Shown here piece after piece: positions 8,275 through 16,194 of a stretch of DNA of 64,000 bases. The translations under genes and the position numbers were made by a program. The notes beneath the pieces are model-generated. The model was not told the origin of the DNA, did no database searches, and saw only the letters and a program-made list of their open reading frames with translations. Source of the DNA: G025836975 sp048751585 (lineage in GTDB: Bacteria; Pseudomonadota; Gammaproteobacteria; Burkholderiales; Burkholderiaceae_B); contig NZ_JAZHOB010000004.1 of the NCBI RefSeq assembly GCF_048751585.1, positions 62,001 through 126,000 of the forward strand. Reading direction: 5' to 3'. Position 1 is the first letter of the stretch; every line of letters begins with the position of its first letter.

Positions 8275-9252
8275 ATGTTAACCCTTTCAAAGAATATCGC
8301 TGTAGGTCTGCTAAGCTTGGCCACGTTCGCCGGCTGTGCATATGCGGCCCCGGACTATCCCAATCGACCTGTTAAGGTTCTTGTGGGTTACGCACCGGGC
8401 GGAACCCCTGACATCATTGCCCGCACACTCGGCGAGAAGCTGGGCAGCCTGCTGGGTCAATCGTTCGTTATCGACAACCGCCCTGGCGCTGGCGGCACGC
8501 TTGCGACCAGGCAACTGGCGAACTCGTCCCCCGATGGATACACATTGCTGGTTGCGGATATAGGACAGCTGGCTATCGCGCCTTATCTGTTCAAATCGGT
8601 CGGCTACGATCCTGTGAAGGACTTTGCTCCCATCAGCCTGGCTGGGATCACGCCCATGTTCATCGCCGCAAATGCAAAGACGACCTCGATCAAGACAATC
8701 CAGGACCTAGTCTCCCAGGCCAAGAAAGAACCGGGCTCCATTAACTATGGATCGTCCGGCGTGGGAAGCATTCATCAGATCGCGATGGAAGTGTTCAAGT
8801 CCGAGGCAAATATCAATTTGACGCATATTCCGTACAAAGGATCCGGTCAATCCGTTCCGGCCCTTCTTGCCGGCCAAGTCCCTGTTCTGATGACTGCACT
8901 GCCCACCGTCGGCCCTTATGCGACGACAGGGCAAGTCAATCTATTGGCCGTTACATCAGCAAAGCGATTTCCAGGAACACCGAATGTGCCAGCCCTGTCC
9001 GAGCTATTTCCCGGATATGACTTCCCCTCCGAAGTGGGCGTACTGGCTCCGGCAGGCACCCCGCCGGAAATTCTGGACAAATTATCCAAGGCCATCTCAA
9101 AGGCCCTTGATACAAAGGAAATGCGCGATCGTTTTGAAATCCTAGGGTCGATTCCGGTCTGGAGCACGCCTGAAGAATATGCGAAAAATATCCGTGAAAA
9201 CCTTAAGAAATATGAGGCATCGGTCAAGCTGTCTGGCGTCGACCCGAACTAA
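8275..9252 (+). CDS. Bug/TctC-family tripartite tricarboxylate receptor
   Basis: 325 residues with a Sec signal peptide (AGCAYAAPDYPNRP) and the Bug hallmarks: PVKVLVGYAPGGTPD, VIDNRPGAGG, SPDGYTLL, LTHIPYKGSGQ and GVLAPAGTPPEI. These periplasmic receptors bind carboxylates, often aromatic acids, and normally work with TctA/TctB membrane subunits, which are absent here. Its place between the reductase and monooxygenase genes suggests capture of the aromatic acid degraded by the cluster, comparable in principle to TphC for terephthalate. It is preceded by AAAGGAGAG just before the ATG. The 167 bases before it hold no recognised element. Confidence 0.88.
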   Translation: MLTLSKNIAVGLLSLATFAGCAYAAPDYPNRPVKVLVGYAPGGTPDIIARTLGEKLGSLLGQSFVIDNRPGAGGTLATRQLANSSPDGYTLLVADIGQLAIAPYLFKSVGYDPVKDFAPISLAGITPMFIAANAKTTSIKTIQDLVSQAKKEPGSINYGSSGVGSIHQIAMEVFKSEANINLTHIPYKGSGQSVPALLAGQVPVLMTALPTVGPYATTGQVNLLAVTSAKRFPGTPNVPALSELFPGYDFPSEVGVLAPAGTPPEILDKLSKAISKALDTKEMRDRFEILGSIPVWSTPEEYAKNIRENLKKYEASVKLSGVDPN

Positions 9253-9332
9253 CCAGCATTGCCGGCCCACTGCTGCAAGAGTATGGGCCGGAAGATCCAA
9301 AAATCCATATCAACATCTGACGGAGCAACGGC

Positions 9333-11009
9333 TTGAACATTCCTGCGGATCACGCACAAAAAACCTCTGTGGCAATTGTCGGCGGCGGACCCGTGGGTCT
9401 GCTGCTGGCAATGTTTCTCGACCGGCACGGAGTCAACTGCACAGTCTTCAATACGGAGTCATCGGCGCGGATGCACCCCAAGGGAAGCACTCATAACTCG
9501 CGCACCATGGAGCATTATCGCCGCCTAGGTTTCGCCAAACGCATACGGGAACTTGGGCTACCCCTAGATCACCCTACCGATGTTGCATACTTTACCCGCT
9601 TCAACGAATGGGAGCTGGCAAGGCTACCTATGCCTTCCGAAACAGAAAAACGTCTAAGCGTAGCCGCTTCGAATCCGCTGGATCAAGTTCCCGAACCGAT
9701 ACATCGAGCCAACCAGATGTACGTAGAACAAGTCCTTCTGGAGGAGGCAGCCAAAAGGCCTCGCATAACCCTGAAGTTCGGCATGAAAGTCATAGGGATG
9801 CAAGAAGAATGCGATGGAGTCCGCGTTAATGCAATCGACGTCTCCACAGAAGCTCAATCTACCTGGAAAGCATCCTACCTTGTCGGCTGCGACGGAGGAC
9901 GCAGCTTTACGCGAGGCGTACTGGGAGTCTCCTATGAAGGCTTTGACAATCTGCGCCAGGCTTTCTTTGGGGGGCGTATGGTATCCACCTATTTGCGCGC
10001 GCCCACGCTCTACCGCGACCATCTGCACGGGAAGCGGGCCTGGCAATATTGGATTGTCAATCCAACACTGCGCACAGCCTTGGTTCCATTGAATGGCGAC
10101 GATGAGTTCTTATTGTGGACCCGCGACGAAACGCCTGATTCGGCCATCGATGAAACCGCCATTGTCGCGATATTGCGGCAATGCACCGGGACCGATCTTC
10201 CCGTTCAAGTGCTTGCGCATGCGAAATGGACCGCTGGCGTCGCACTTGTCGCTGAAAAATTCGCGCAAGGCCGTATCCTATTGGCGGGCGATGCCGTGCA
10301 TCTGTTCACGCCGACAGGCGGCTTCGGAATGAACACGGGCGCCGATGATGCAGCCAATCTTGCCTGGAAGCTTGCGGCAGCCGTTCAAGGATGGGGAGGC
10401 AAGAATTTGCTTGCCTCCTACGAGCTGGAGCGCAAGCCGATCGCACAGCGCAACACGGCGGCAGCACGCGAACTGGCAAGAAATGTCGGTTTGGTGCCGG
10501 TACCGCCGGAACTGGATCACGATAGTCCCGAAGGTGCGCATGCGCGAATTGAAACAGGAGCCTTCCTGTCCACCTTCGGCGAAGAATATGCCTCGCTGGG
10601 TGTGCAGCTAGGCGCGCGCTACGACAGCTCGCCCATCATTGTCCAAGACGGGCGCACACCCGATGACGACTTAGCCAATTATGTACCGACCAGCGTTCCA
10701 GGCGGCCGCGCCCCGCACTTTTGGCTGGATAGAGGCCGAGAAGAAGGGGGTTCGCTATACGACCACTTGGGAATAGGCTTTACGCTGCTTTGCCTGAACA
10801 ACGTGGGGTCCGATGTGGATGCTTTGCAGCGGGCGGCAAAAGCACGCGGCATACCACTAAAAGTGCTGCATATCGACAATAGCCAAGCTCTGGAAATGTA
10901 CGGTGTGGGTAAAGCGCTCATACGTCCCGATCAGCATATCTGCTGGCGCGGCGACACGGTGCCCGAAGACGCCGAGGCCTTGCTGGATACGGTAACTGGA
11001 GCAAGCTAG
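9333..11009 (+). CDS. FAD-dependent aromatic monooxygenase (MhpA/PheA/TfdB-like)
   Basis: 558 residues, TTG start with CGGAG upstream. It is a class A flavoprotein hydroxylase: GGGPVG dinucleotide motif within the first 25 residues, the DG motif LVGCDGGRS, and the GD motif ILLAGDAVHLFTPTGGFGMNTGADDA that binds the FAD ribityl chain. The length and thioredoxin-like C-terminal tail match phenol, dichlorophenol and 3-(3-hydroxyphenyl)propionate hydroxylases, which add an ortho hydroxyl to a phenol. A canonical phthalate pathway does not need such a step, so this gene hints at a modified substrate or a branch feeding the extradiol dioxygenase at 2658-3602. Its stop overlaps the next start by one base. 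Confidence 0.85.
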   Translation: MNIPADHAQKTSVAIVGGGPVGLLLAMFLDRHGVNCTVFNTESSARMHPKGSTHNSRTMEHYRRLGFAKRIRELGLPLDHPTDVAYFTRFNEWELARLPMPSETEKRLSVAASNPLDQVPEPIHRANQMYVEQVLLEEAAKRPRITLKFGMKVIGMQEECDGVRVNAIDVSTEAQSTWKASYLVGCDGGRSFTRGVLGVSYEGFDNLRQAFFGGRMVSTYLRAPTLYRDHLHGKRAWQYWIVNPTLRTALVPLNGDDEFLLWTRDETPDSAIDETAIVAILRQCTGTDLPVQVLAHAKWTAGVALVAEKFAQGRILLAGDAVHLFTPTGGFGMNTGADDAANLAWKLAAAVQGWGGKNLLASYELERKPIAQRNTAAARELARNVGLVPVPPELDHDSPEGAHARIETGAFLSTFGEEYASLGVQLGARYDSSPIIVQDGRTPDDDLANYVPTSVPGGRAPHFWLDRGREEGGSLYDHLGIGFTLLCLNNVGSDVDALQRAAKARGIPLKVLHIDNSQALEMYGVGKALIRPDQHICWRGDTVPEDAEALLDTVTGAS

Positions 11010-12256
11010 TGGACGCCGATTCTCCGTCGCATGCAGCTTCCACCAAGAAAATAGAAGAGCCCCGGCGAAAACTGAAGCTTGGCGTCGCAGGGATGGGCCG
11101 CGGCTTTCTTGTAATGCAGCCCACCTTGGCCTTGCATCCTGATATTAATGTAGTAGCGGGTATGGATCCGCGTGCCGAGGCTCGCCAACGCTTTGTACAG
11201 GATTTCGGTGCGCACTCATATGAGTCGTTTGAAGCGCTTTGCGCCGATGCCGATGTCGATGCTGTCTATATTGCCTCCCCGCACCAATTCCATCGGGAAC
11301 AGGTTCAGATAGCGGCTCGATATGGCAGACACATGCTAGTCGAGAAACCGATGGCGTTGACCTTGGATGATTGCCGCGCCATGACCGACGCGGCAAACGC
11401 AGCTGGCGTATGCTTAATCGTCGGACATAGCCATGGTTTCGATACGCCCGTTAGCAGAACCCGGCAACTGATTCAAAGCGGTGCCTTCGGACGGTTGCGC
11501 ATGATCTCGGCATTGAATTACACCGACTTTCTTTATCGTCCTCGCCGTCGCGAAGAACTGCAAACGCAGCTAGGCGGCGGAGTGATATTCAGCCAAGGAT
11601 CGCATCAAATAGACGTAGTACGAACTATCGCCGGAGGACGGGCAGCAAGCGTCCGGGCCTATTCTGGAGTCTGGGATCCGCAGCGGGCGGCCGAATCAGC
11701 CTATTCAGCGCTGCTCACATTTGAAGATGGCGCCGCTGCATCTATGGTCTACAGCGGCAACGCCCATTTTGACAGCGATGAGTTTTGCGGCTGGGTCGGC
11801 GAGACGGGGAAGCGTAAAGATCAACGCAGCTACGGTGCCGCGAGACGACTATTGAATAGCATGGCTCCTGGCGAAGAAGATACTTTGAAGCGGGATCGGG
11901 GCTACGGTGGACCGAAGTACATAGAACCCAACTTCGCATCCTCCAGCAATACTCCAAAGGTGCACCATGAGCATTTCGGCCTTCTGATTGCCTCTTGCGA
12001 CCGCGCCGACCTCCGTCCAGGGCCTCGCGGAATCGCAATATATGATGACGAAGGCGTACGCTTCGATCAACTTGAAGATCCGGCTGTGCCAAGACGCGAA
12101 GTCATCGACGAACTCTACGCTGCCGTTATCGAAGAAAAAAAACCCATACACTCTGGCGAATGGGGTACGGCCAACTTGGAAATTTGCTTGGCAATACTGC
12201 AATCCAGCCGTGAAAATCGAGAAATCCCACTTTTGTACCAGATCAATGCAACCTAA
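11009..12256 (+). CDS. Gfo/Idh/MocA dehydrogenase, phthalate cis-4,5-dihydrodiol dehydrogenase-like
   Basis: 415 residues; GTG start overlaps the previous stop in TAGTG, implying translational coupling. The N-terminal Rossmann fold is seen in KLGVAGMGRGF, and the family EKP motif in MLVEKPMAL. The length, and the co-occurrence with Rieske oxygenase, decarboxylase and reductase, match Pht4/OphB, which oxidises cis-4,5-dihydro-4,5-dihydroxyphthalate to 4,5-dihydroxyphthalate with NAD(P)+. About 25 residues precede the Rossmann strand, so an internal start is possible. AT content is clearly higher than in the flanking housekeeping genes. Confidence 0.78.
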   Translation: MDADSPSHAASTKKIEEPRRKLKLGVAGMGRGFLVMQPTLALHPDINVVAGMDPRAEARQRFVQDFGAHSYESFEALCADADVDAVYIASPHQFHREQVQIAARYGRHMLVEKPMALTLDDCRAMTDAANAAGVCLIVGHSHGFDTPVSRTRQLIQSGAFGRLRMISALNYTDFLYRPRRREELQTQLGGGVIFSQGSHQIDVVRTIAGGRAASVRAYSGVWDPQRAAESAYSALLTFEDGAAASMVYSGNAHFDSDEFCGWVGETGKRKDQRSYGAARRLLNSMAPGEEDTLKRDRGYGGPKYIEPNFASSSNTPKVHHEHFGLLIASCDRADLRPGPRGIAIYDDEGVRFDQLEDPAVPRREVIDELYAAVIEEKKPIHSGEWGTANLEICLAILQSSRENREIPLLYQINAT

Positions 12257-12276
12257 GCATAAGTGGTGGTATAACC

Positions 12277-12298
12277 GTTCGATCATCTCTAATCGAAC
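12277..12298. promoter_or_regulatory. Inverted repeat upstream of marR, possible autoregulatory operator
   Basis: GTTCGAT (12277-12283) and ATCGAAC (12292-12298) form a perfect 7-base inverted repeat with an 8-base spacer, ending 9 bases before the ATG of the MarR gene. The spacer and right arm include CTAAT, the half-site also found in the twin palindromes at 4558-4589. It could be an operator for the regulator itself; no other element is evident in this 51-base gap. Confidence 0.4.
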
Positions 12299-12307
12299 AG
12301 CGCTTCC

Positions 12308-12886
12308 ATGCCTAAATCAAAGTTTGAAGCTCAATATGGGTCATCTCACGCGGTGCTGCGTCATTGGCGTGAAGCCGTGCCTAACGACCGGCTTGCCCAC
12401 CTAATCAAAGATGCCATGCGAGGAGTGTCGCGAGCCCTTCAGATGCGCCTCATGGAACACTCCGTATCGTTCGGCCATTGGACCTTCCTGCGTATACTTT
12501 GGGAAAACGATGGCTTGACGCAGCGTCAGTTAAGCGAAGAGGCCGGCTTGATGGATCCCACAACACATTCAGCTCTTCGCGCAATGGAGAAGCTGGGATA
12601 TATTTCTCGACGCAAGCTTCCGACCAATAATAAAAACATCCATATTTATTTAACGCCCAAAGGGCGTGCCCTGAAAAAAGTCCTGGTTCCGATTGCAGAA
12701 GAAGTAAACAACATCGCGGTTAAAGGCGTGTCTGAGTCCGCCATCCAGACAACCCGTAAAACGCTGCTCGCTTTAATCGAAAATCTTGCTCAGGACGAAC
12801 AGGAATCACTCCAGAATAAACGCCATCAACCCTCTACGCGAGATCTGTCCGACCTGATTAATACAGCGGGCGCCGCAGACGACTAA
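12308..12886 (+). CDS. MarR-family transcriptional regulator
   Basis: 192 residues. The winged helix-turn-helix core is clear: GHWTFLRILWENDGLTQRQLSEEAGLMDPTTHSALRAMEKLGYISRR, then the wing and LTPKGRALKK. The N-terminal 35 residues and the polar C-terminal tail (about 155-192) extend beyond the usual MarR length of 140-160. It is the last gene on the strand of the phthalate-type cluster and the only regulator there, so it probably senses a pathway substrate and controls the divergent promoters at 4544-4594. Its base composition is AT-rich compared with later genes, consistent with membership of an acquired island. Confidence 0.88.
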   Translation: MPKSKFEAQYGSSHAVLRHWREAVPNDRLAHLIKDAMRGVSRALQMRLMEHSVSFGHWTFLRILWENDGLTQRQLSEEAGLMDPTTHSALRAMEKLGYISRRKLPTNNKNIHIYLTPKGRALKKVLVPIAEEVNNIAVKGVSESAIQTTRKTLLALIENLAQDEQESLQNKRHQPSTRDLSDLINTAGAADD

Positions 12887-12969
12887 CATTAAGATTTGAA
12901 CCACGTCACAATCCAGGATTAGCGCAACATCGCCGATTCCCTTGATATCCGTCATGTTTTTCTAAGACG

Positions 12970-13021
12970 TACCCGAGTAGCATGCTCGGGTATACCCCTA
13001 GAACTCAATACTGCATTGAGG
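12970..13021 (+). promoter_or_regulatory. Two hairpins in the leader of the DUF3079 gene
   Basis: TACCCGAG (12970-12977) pairs with CTCGGGTA (12985-12992) across a 7-base loop, and CTCAAT (13004-13009) pairs with ATTGAG (13015-13020) across a 5-base loop. The right arm of the second hairpin overlaps GAGG (13018-13021), the likely ribosome binding site for the ATG at 13029. The first could also be a terminator of the upstream operon, but it has no T tract. Confidence 0.35.
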
Positions 13022-13028
13022 CCCAGAC

Positions 13029-13241
13029 ATGGCCAAGAAATTTCCACTGAATCCCAAGCATCCCGAGCGCGTCTGCTGGGGCTGCGATAAATACTGTCCC
13101 GCCGACTCCATGCTGTGCGGCAATGGTTCCAGCCGCAGCCAGCACCCATCGGAATCGATGGGCGAAGACTGGTACGAGTTCGGAGATTGGAGCCTGGACT
13201 TCGAACCGCCGCCAGGTCGGCCGGGCCAAAAAACAGCGTAA
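13029..13241 (+). CDS. DUF3079 small cysteine-containing protein
   Basis: 70 residues beginning AKKFPLNPKHPERVCWGCD, the typical opening of the DUF3079 family. Cysteines C16, C19, C23 and C30 (VCWGCDKYC ... MLCG) suggest metal binding, perhaps zinc or an Fe-S cluster, but the function is unknown. The C-terminus is acidic and aromatic (DWYEFGDW). It stands alone between the MarR gene and a convergent amidohydrolase, and its leader carries two hairpins, one over the ribosome binding site. Confidence 0.85.
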   Translation: MAKKFPLNPKHPERVCWGCDKYCPADSMLCGNGSSRSQHPSESMGEDWYEFGDWSLDFEPPPGRPGQKTA

Positions 13242-13285
13242 CCAGAACAGGCTCAAATACGAACGACTAAATAATTATCTTTCCG

Positions 13286-14494
13286 TTACCTGTCGTTATA
13301 AGGGCGGGACAGCCAGCCCTGGGCCAGCCTGATCCAGTAGCTGGCACCCAGGGGGATCAATTCGTCATTGAAGTCGTAGGCGGCGTTATGCAGCATGCAG
13401 GGGCCTTCGCCATGGCCCGGAATACGATGGTCGCCATGCCCGTTGCCTATCCAGATATAGCAGCCTGGCCGCTCCTGGAGCATCAGGGCGAAATCCTCGC
13501 CCGCCATCGAAGGCTGCACATTGGCATCCACATTACCGGCCCCGACCAGATCTTCAAGGACCTGGGCGCTGAAGGCGGTTTCGTCGGGATGGTTGTAGGT
13601 GGGGGGATACTTCCGATCGAAAACGTATTCAGCCGTACAGCCGAATCCCTCGCTGATGCGCTGCGCCAGCTCGCCTATGCGCTTGTCGATCAAGTCCACC
13701 GTCTGGGCCGTAAAGGCGCGTACCGTGCCGCGCAACTGGGCGCTGTCCGGGATGGCATTGTCGGCCGAGCCGGCATGAATCTGAGTAATGCTGAGCACAG
13801 CCGGGTCGTAGGGATTGCGGTTGCGGGTCACAATGGTTTGCAGGGCCTGGGCCAGATGGGTGGCCGCCATGATGGGGTCGCAACCCAAATGAGGCATGGC
13901 CGCGTGCGCCCCCTTGCCGGCGATGGTTATCGTGAAGTAATTGCTGGACGCCATGATGGGGCCGGCGCAAACCCCGAACTTGCCCGCCTCCAGACCCGGC
14001 CAGTTATGCATGCCGAAAACGGCTTCGGCGGGAAACCGGTTGAACAGGCCGTCCTCGATCATTTTCTTGGCGCCAAGCTGGCCCTCTTCGGCCGGCTGGA
14101 ATATGACATACACCGTGCCGTCGAAATCGCGATGCTGTGCAAGATAGCGCGATGCCGCCAGCAGCATGGCCGTGTGGCCGTCGTGGCCGCAGGCGTGCAT
14201 TTTTCCGGGATGCTTGCTGGCATGCTCGAAAGTGTTCAGTTCCTGGATGGGCAAGGCATCCATGTCGGCGCGCAGGCCGATAGACCTTCCGTTGGACGTT
14301 TTGCCGTGGATAACACCCACCACCCCCGTAATGCCCAGGCCGCGATGCACCTGCACGCCCCATGATTCCAACTGCCTGGCCACAAGATCGGAGCTGCGGT
14401 TTTCCTGGTAGGCAAGCTCGGGGTGCGCATGGATGTCGCGGCGAATGGCAATGATCTCGTCCTGCCACTCAAGTATGGGTTCCACTAGTCTCAT
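13286..14494 (-). CDS. M20-family metal-dependent amidohydrolase (hippurate hydrolase/aminoacylase-like)
   Basis: 402 residues. The M20D signature is present: IRRDIHAHPELAYQENRSS at the start, GLRADMDALPI, HACGHDGHTAMLL (metal-binding His/Asp) and FQPAEEGQLGAKKMI with the catalytic Glu. Members hydrolyse N-acyl amino acids, hippurate or indole-3-acetyl amino acids in the cytoplasm. It has no signal peptide and no operon partner; the next gene upstream on its strand is a cytochrome c 127 bases away. The gene converges with the DUF3079 gene. The exact substrate is not readable from sequence. Confidence 0.88.
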   Translation of the reverse strand: MRLVEPILEWQDEIIAIRRDIHAHPELAYQENRSSDLVARQLESWGVQVHRGLGITGVVGVIHGKTSNGRSIGLRADMDALPIQELNTFEHASKHPGKMHACGHDGHTAMLLAASRYLAQHRDFDGTVYVIFQPAEEGQLGAKKMIEDGLFNRFPAEAVFGMHNWPGLEAGKFGVCAGPIMASSNYFTITIAGKGAHAAMPHLGCDPIMAATHLAQALQTIVTRNRNPYDPAVLSITQIHAGSADNAIPDSAQLRGTVRAFTAQTVDLIDKRIGELAQRISEGFGCTAEYVFDRKYPPTYNHPDETAFSAQVLEDLVGAGNVDANVQPSMAGEDFALMLQERPGCYIWIGNGHGDHRIPGHGEGPCMLHNAAYDFNDELIPLGASYWIRLAQGWLSRPYNDR

Positions 14495-14621
14495 GATGGC
14501 TGGTTCCTGTTATGTGCAGCGATCGTGCGCCGTCAGACAGCTGAAGTCTTGAACAATAGTGCTAATAATAATACCGGCCAAGCGCTGTGCGCACCCCTAG
14601 CCTCCATGGCCATACGCCGTG

Positions 14622-15485
14622 CTATTCGCCATCCCGCAAGGTATGCAGGAAGGCGGCGATGTCCCGCGCGTCCTGTTCGCTGAGGCCCAAATCGGGCATG
14701 GCCGACAATGGGTCGACCTTCGCGGGGTCGCGAAGCCAGCGCACCATGTTGGTCGGGGTGTTGGGAAGCACGCCGGCAATGTACTGCCTGTCGGCGATCC
14801 CGGCCAGCGGCGGACCCACATGGCGATTTGCACCCACGATGCCGGGAATCACATGGCATGTGGCGCACAGATACTGCTGCAGCGCCTTTTGACCGGCTAC
14901 GGCATCGCCCAGACGCGGCTCTTGCGACGCATCCGTCGATGCCTCGGCTTTTTGAGCGGGCATGGGCGCATGCCGGCTGTCCCAGCTTTTGTAGTCCGCC
15001 GGAGATAAAGCGGGCAAGATTTTCATGAAGGCCACGACGTCCCATATCTCTTGGTCGCTCATCCGGTATTGCCATGCCGGCATGCCGCTCATCTTGATGC
15101 CATTGCGGATTATCCAGTAGGTCTCGGCGGCCGACCATTGCCGGGCTGCCTCGACCAGCGATGCGGGCGCGGGGGTCAGGCCCAACGCGAAAGGCTGCGG
15201 CGCGACGCCGGGAGCGCCGTGGCACTGCACGCAATGCGCACGGAAATGCCTGAAGCCGTTGACCATGCGAGCCGGGTCTTCCAGGGCCGGCGCCTCCGTG
15301 CCTGAAGTCCGCAGCTTGACCGAGCGCCGCAATGACGTTTCGAGCAGATGGTAAACAAACGCCGTGTGCTGGCTCGTCGCGCTGACGTCATACAAACCGG
15401 TGTACACAACAGCGCCTCCCAGCAGTGCGGCGGTGGCCGCCGATATTGCGAGAGTGATGCCGGCAATGCGTTTCCATGTCGTCAT
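14622..15485 (-). CDS. Diheme cytochrome c
   Basis: 287 residues with an N-terminal hydrophobic signal anchor (about 8-28) and two c-type heme sites, CVQCH at 85-89 and CATCH at 207-211. Candidate distal methionines are M135 and M263 (AMPDLG). It is probably a periplasmic, membrane-anchored electron carrier. It follows the monoheme cytochrome at 15504-15905 by 18 bases, and its second heme domain closely resembles that protein (AGVLPNTPTNMVRWLRDP versus GGVLPNTPENLVRWLLDP). The pair is divergent from the caa3 oxidase genes and may supply it with electrons. Confidence 0.88.
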   Translation of the reverse strand: MTTWKRIAGITLAISAATAALLGGAVVYTGLYDVSATSQHTAFVYHLLETSLRRSVKLRTSGTEAPALEDPARMVNGFRHFRAHCVQCHGAPGVAPQPFALGLTPAPASLVEAARQWSAAETYWIIRNGIKMSGMPAWQYRMSDQEIWDVVAFMKILPALSPADYKSWDSRHAPMPAQKAEASTDASQEPRLGDAVAGQKALQQYLCATCHVIPGIVGANRHVGPPLAGIADRQYIAGVLPNTPTNMVRWLRDPAKVDPLSAMPDLGLSEQDARDIAAFLHTLRDGE

Positions 15486-15503
15486 CTTGATGCGTCCGTG
15501 GCG

Positions 15504-15905
15504 TCAATGCAGGGTAAGCAGATAGGCGGCGATGTCCTTCGCGTCCGCTACGCTCATCCCCATATCGGGCATGGCGGTACGCGGATCCACCGCCGGAGGA
15601 TCGAGCAGCCATCGCACCAGGTTTTCGGGCGTATTTGGCAACACGCCGCCCACATAGGCGCGTAATGCCATGTCTTTCAACGGCGGACCAACCCTGGATA
15701 CGGGCCCCTTGACTCCTTCTATGGTGTGACAGGCAACGCAGCCATAGTCGGCGATAAGCTGCCGGCCGCGCATCACGTCGGCGCCCAACTGGCTGGCTTG
15801 CCCCCGTGGCGATAGTGGCGGACGCTTCTCTCCACAGCCTGTCAGCAGCAAGAGGACAATCATCCCGAGCAACATCGCTGCTCGGCGGGCGATCGGACTG
15901 GGCAT
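15504..15905 (-). CDS. Monoheme cytochrome c lipoprotein
   Basis: 133 residues with a lipoprotein signal (LLLLTGCGEK, lipidated C24) and one heme site, CVACH at 56-60; the likely distal ligand is M112 (AMPDMG). The product should be a membrane-tethered periplasmic class I cytochrome c. It is the first gene of a minus-strand pair with the diheme cytochrome and resembles the C-terminal heme domain of the divergent oxidase subunit II, suggesting a shared origin. The 289 bases between it and the oxidase gene must hold both promoters, but no convincing -35/-10 pair was identified. Confidence 0.87.
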   Translation of the reverse strand: MPSPIARRAAMLLGMIVLLLLTGCGEKRPPLSPRGQASQLGADVMRGRQLIADYGCVACHTIEGVKGPVSRVGPPLKDMALRAYVGGVLPNTPENLVRWLLDPPAVDPRTAMPDMGMSVADAKDIAAYLLTLH

Positions 15906-16194
15906 CTGCGCATTTCACTATTCATGGATCCAAGCCAACACAGCAACTACTTTGCCAGGGGCGGATTACAAGGTTCGACCACCTTACACCTGAGCGACGT
16001 CCGGAGTGCGTGTAAATTTTTCAAAACAAGCCCAAAACATACCGAGAGGCGGCATCAGGCCGGCCGCAGCGATGCCGTTCCATTGGACGGACGCAGCGGA
16101 GCGGGCTCGGTACGGCATGTGCTGTATGCAAAGCCAGCGCCGCGCCGGCACGCCGTAAGCCGCGCTTCTTCGATAACGCCAATAGCCCGCCTCC

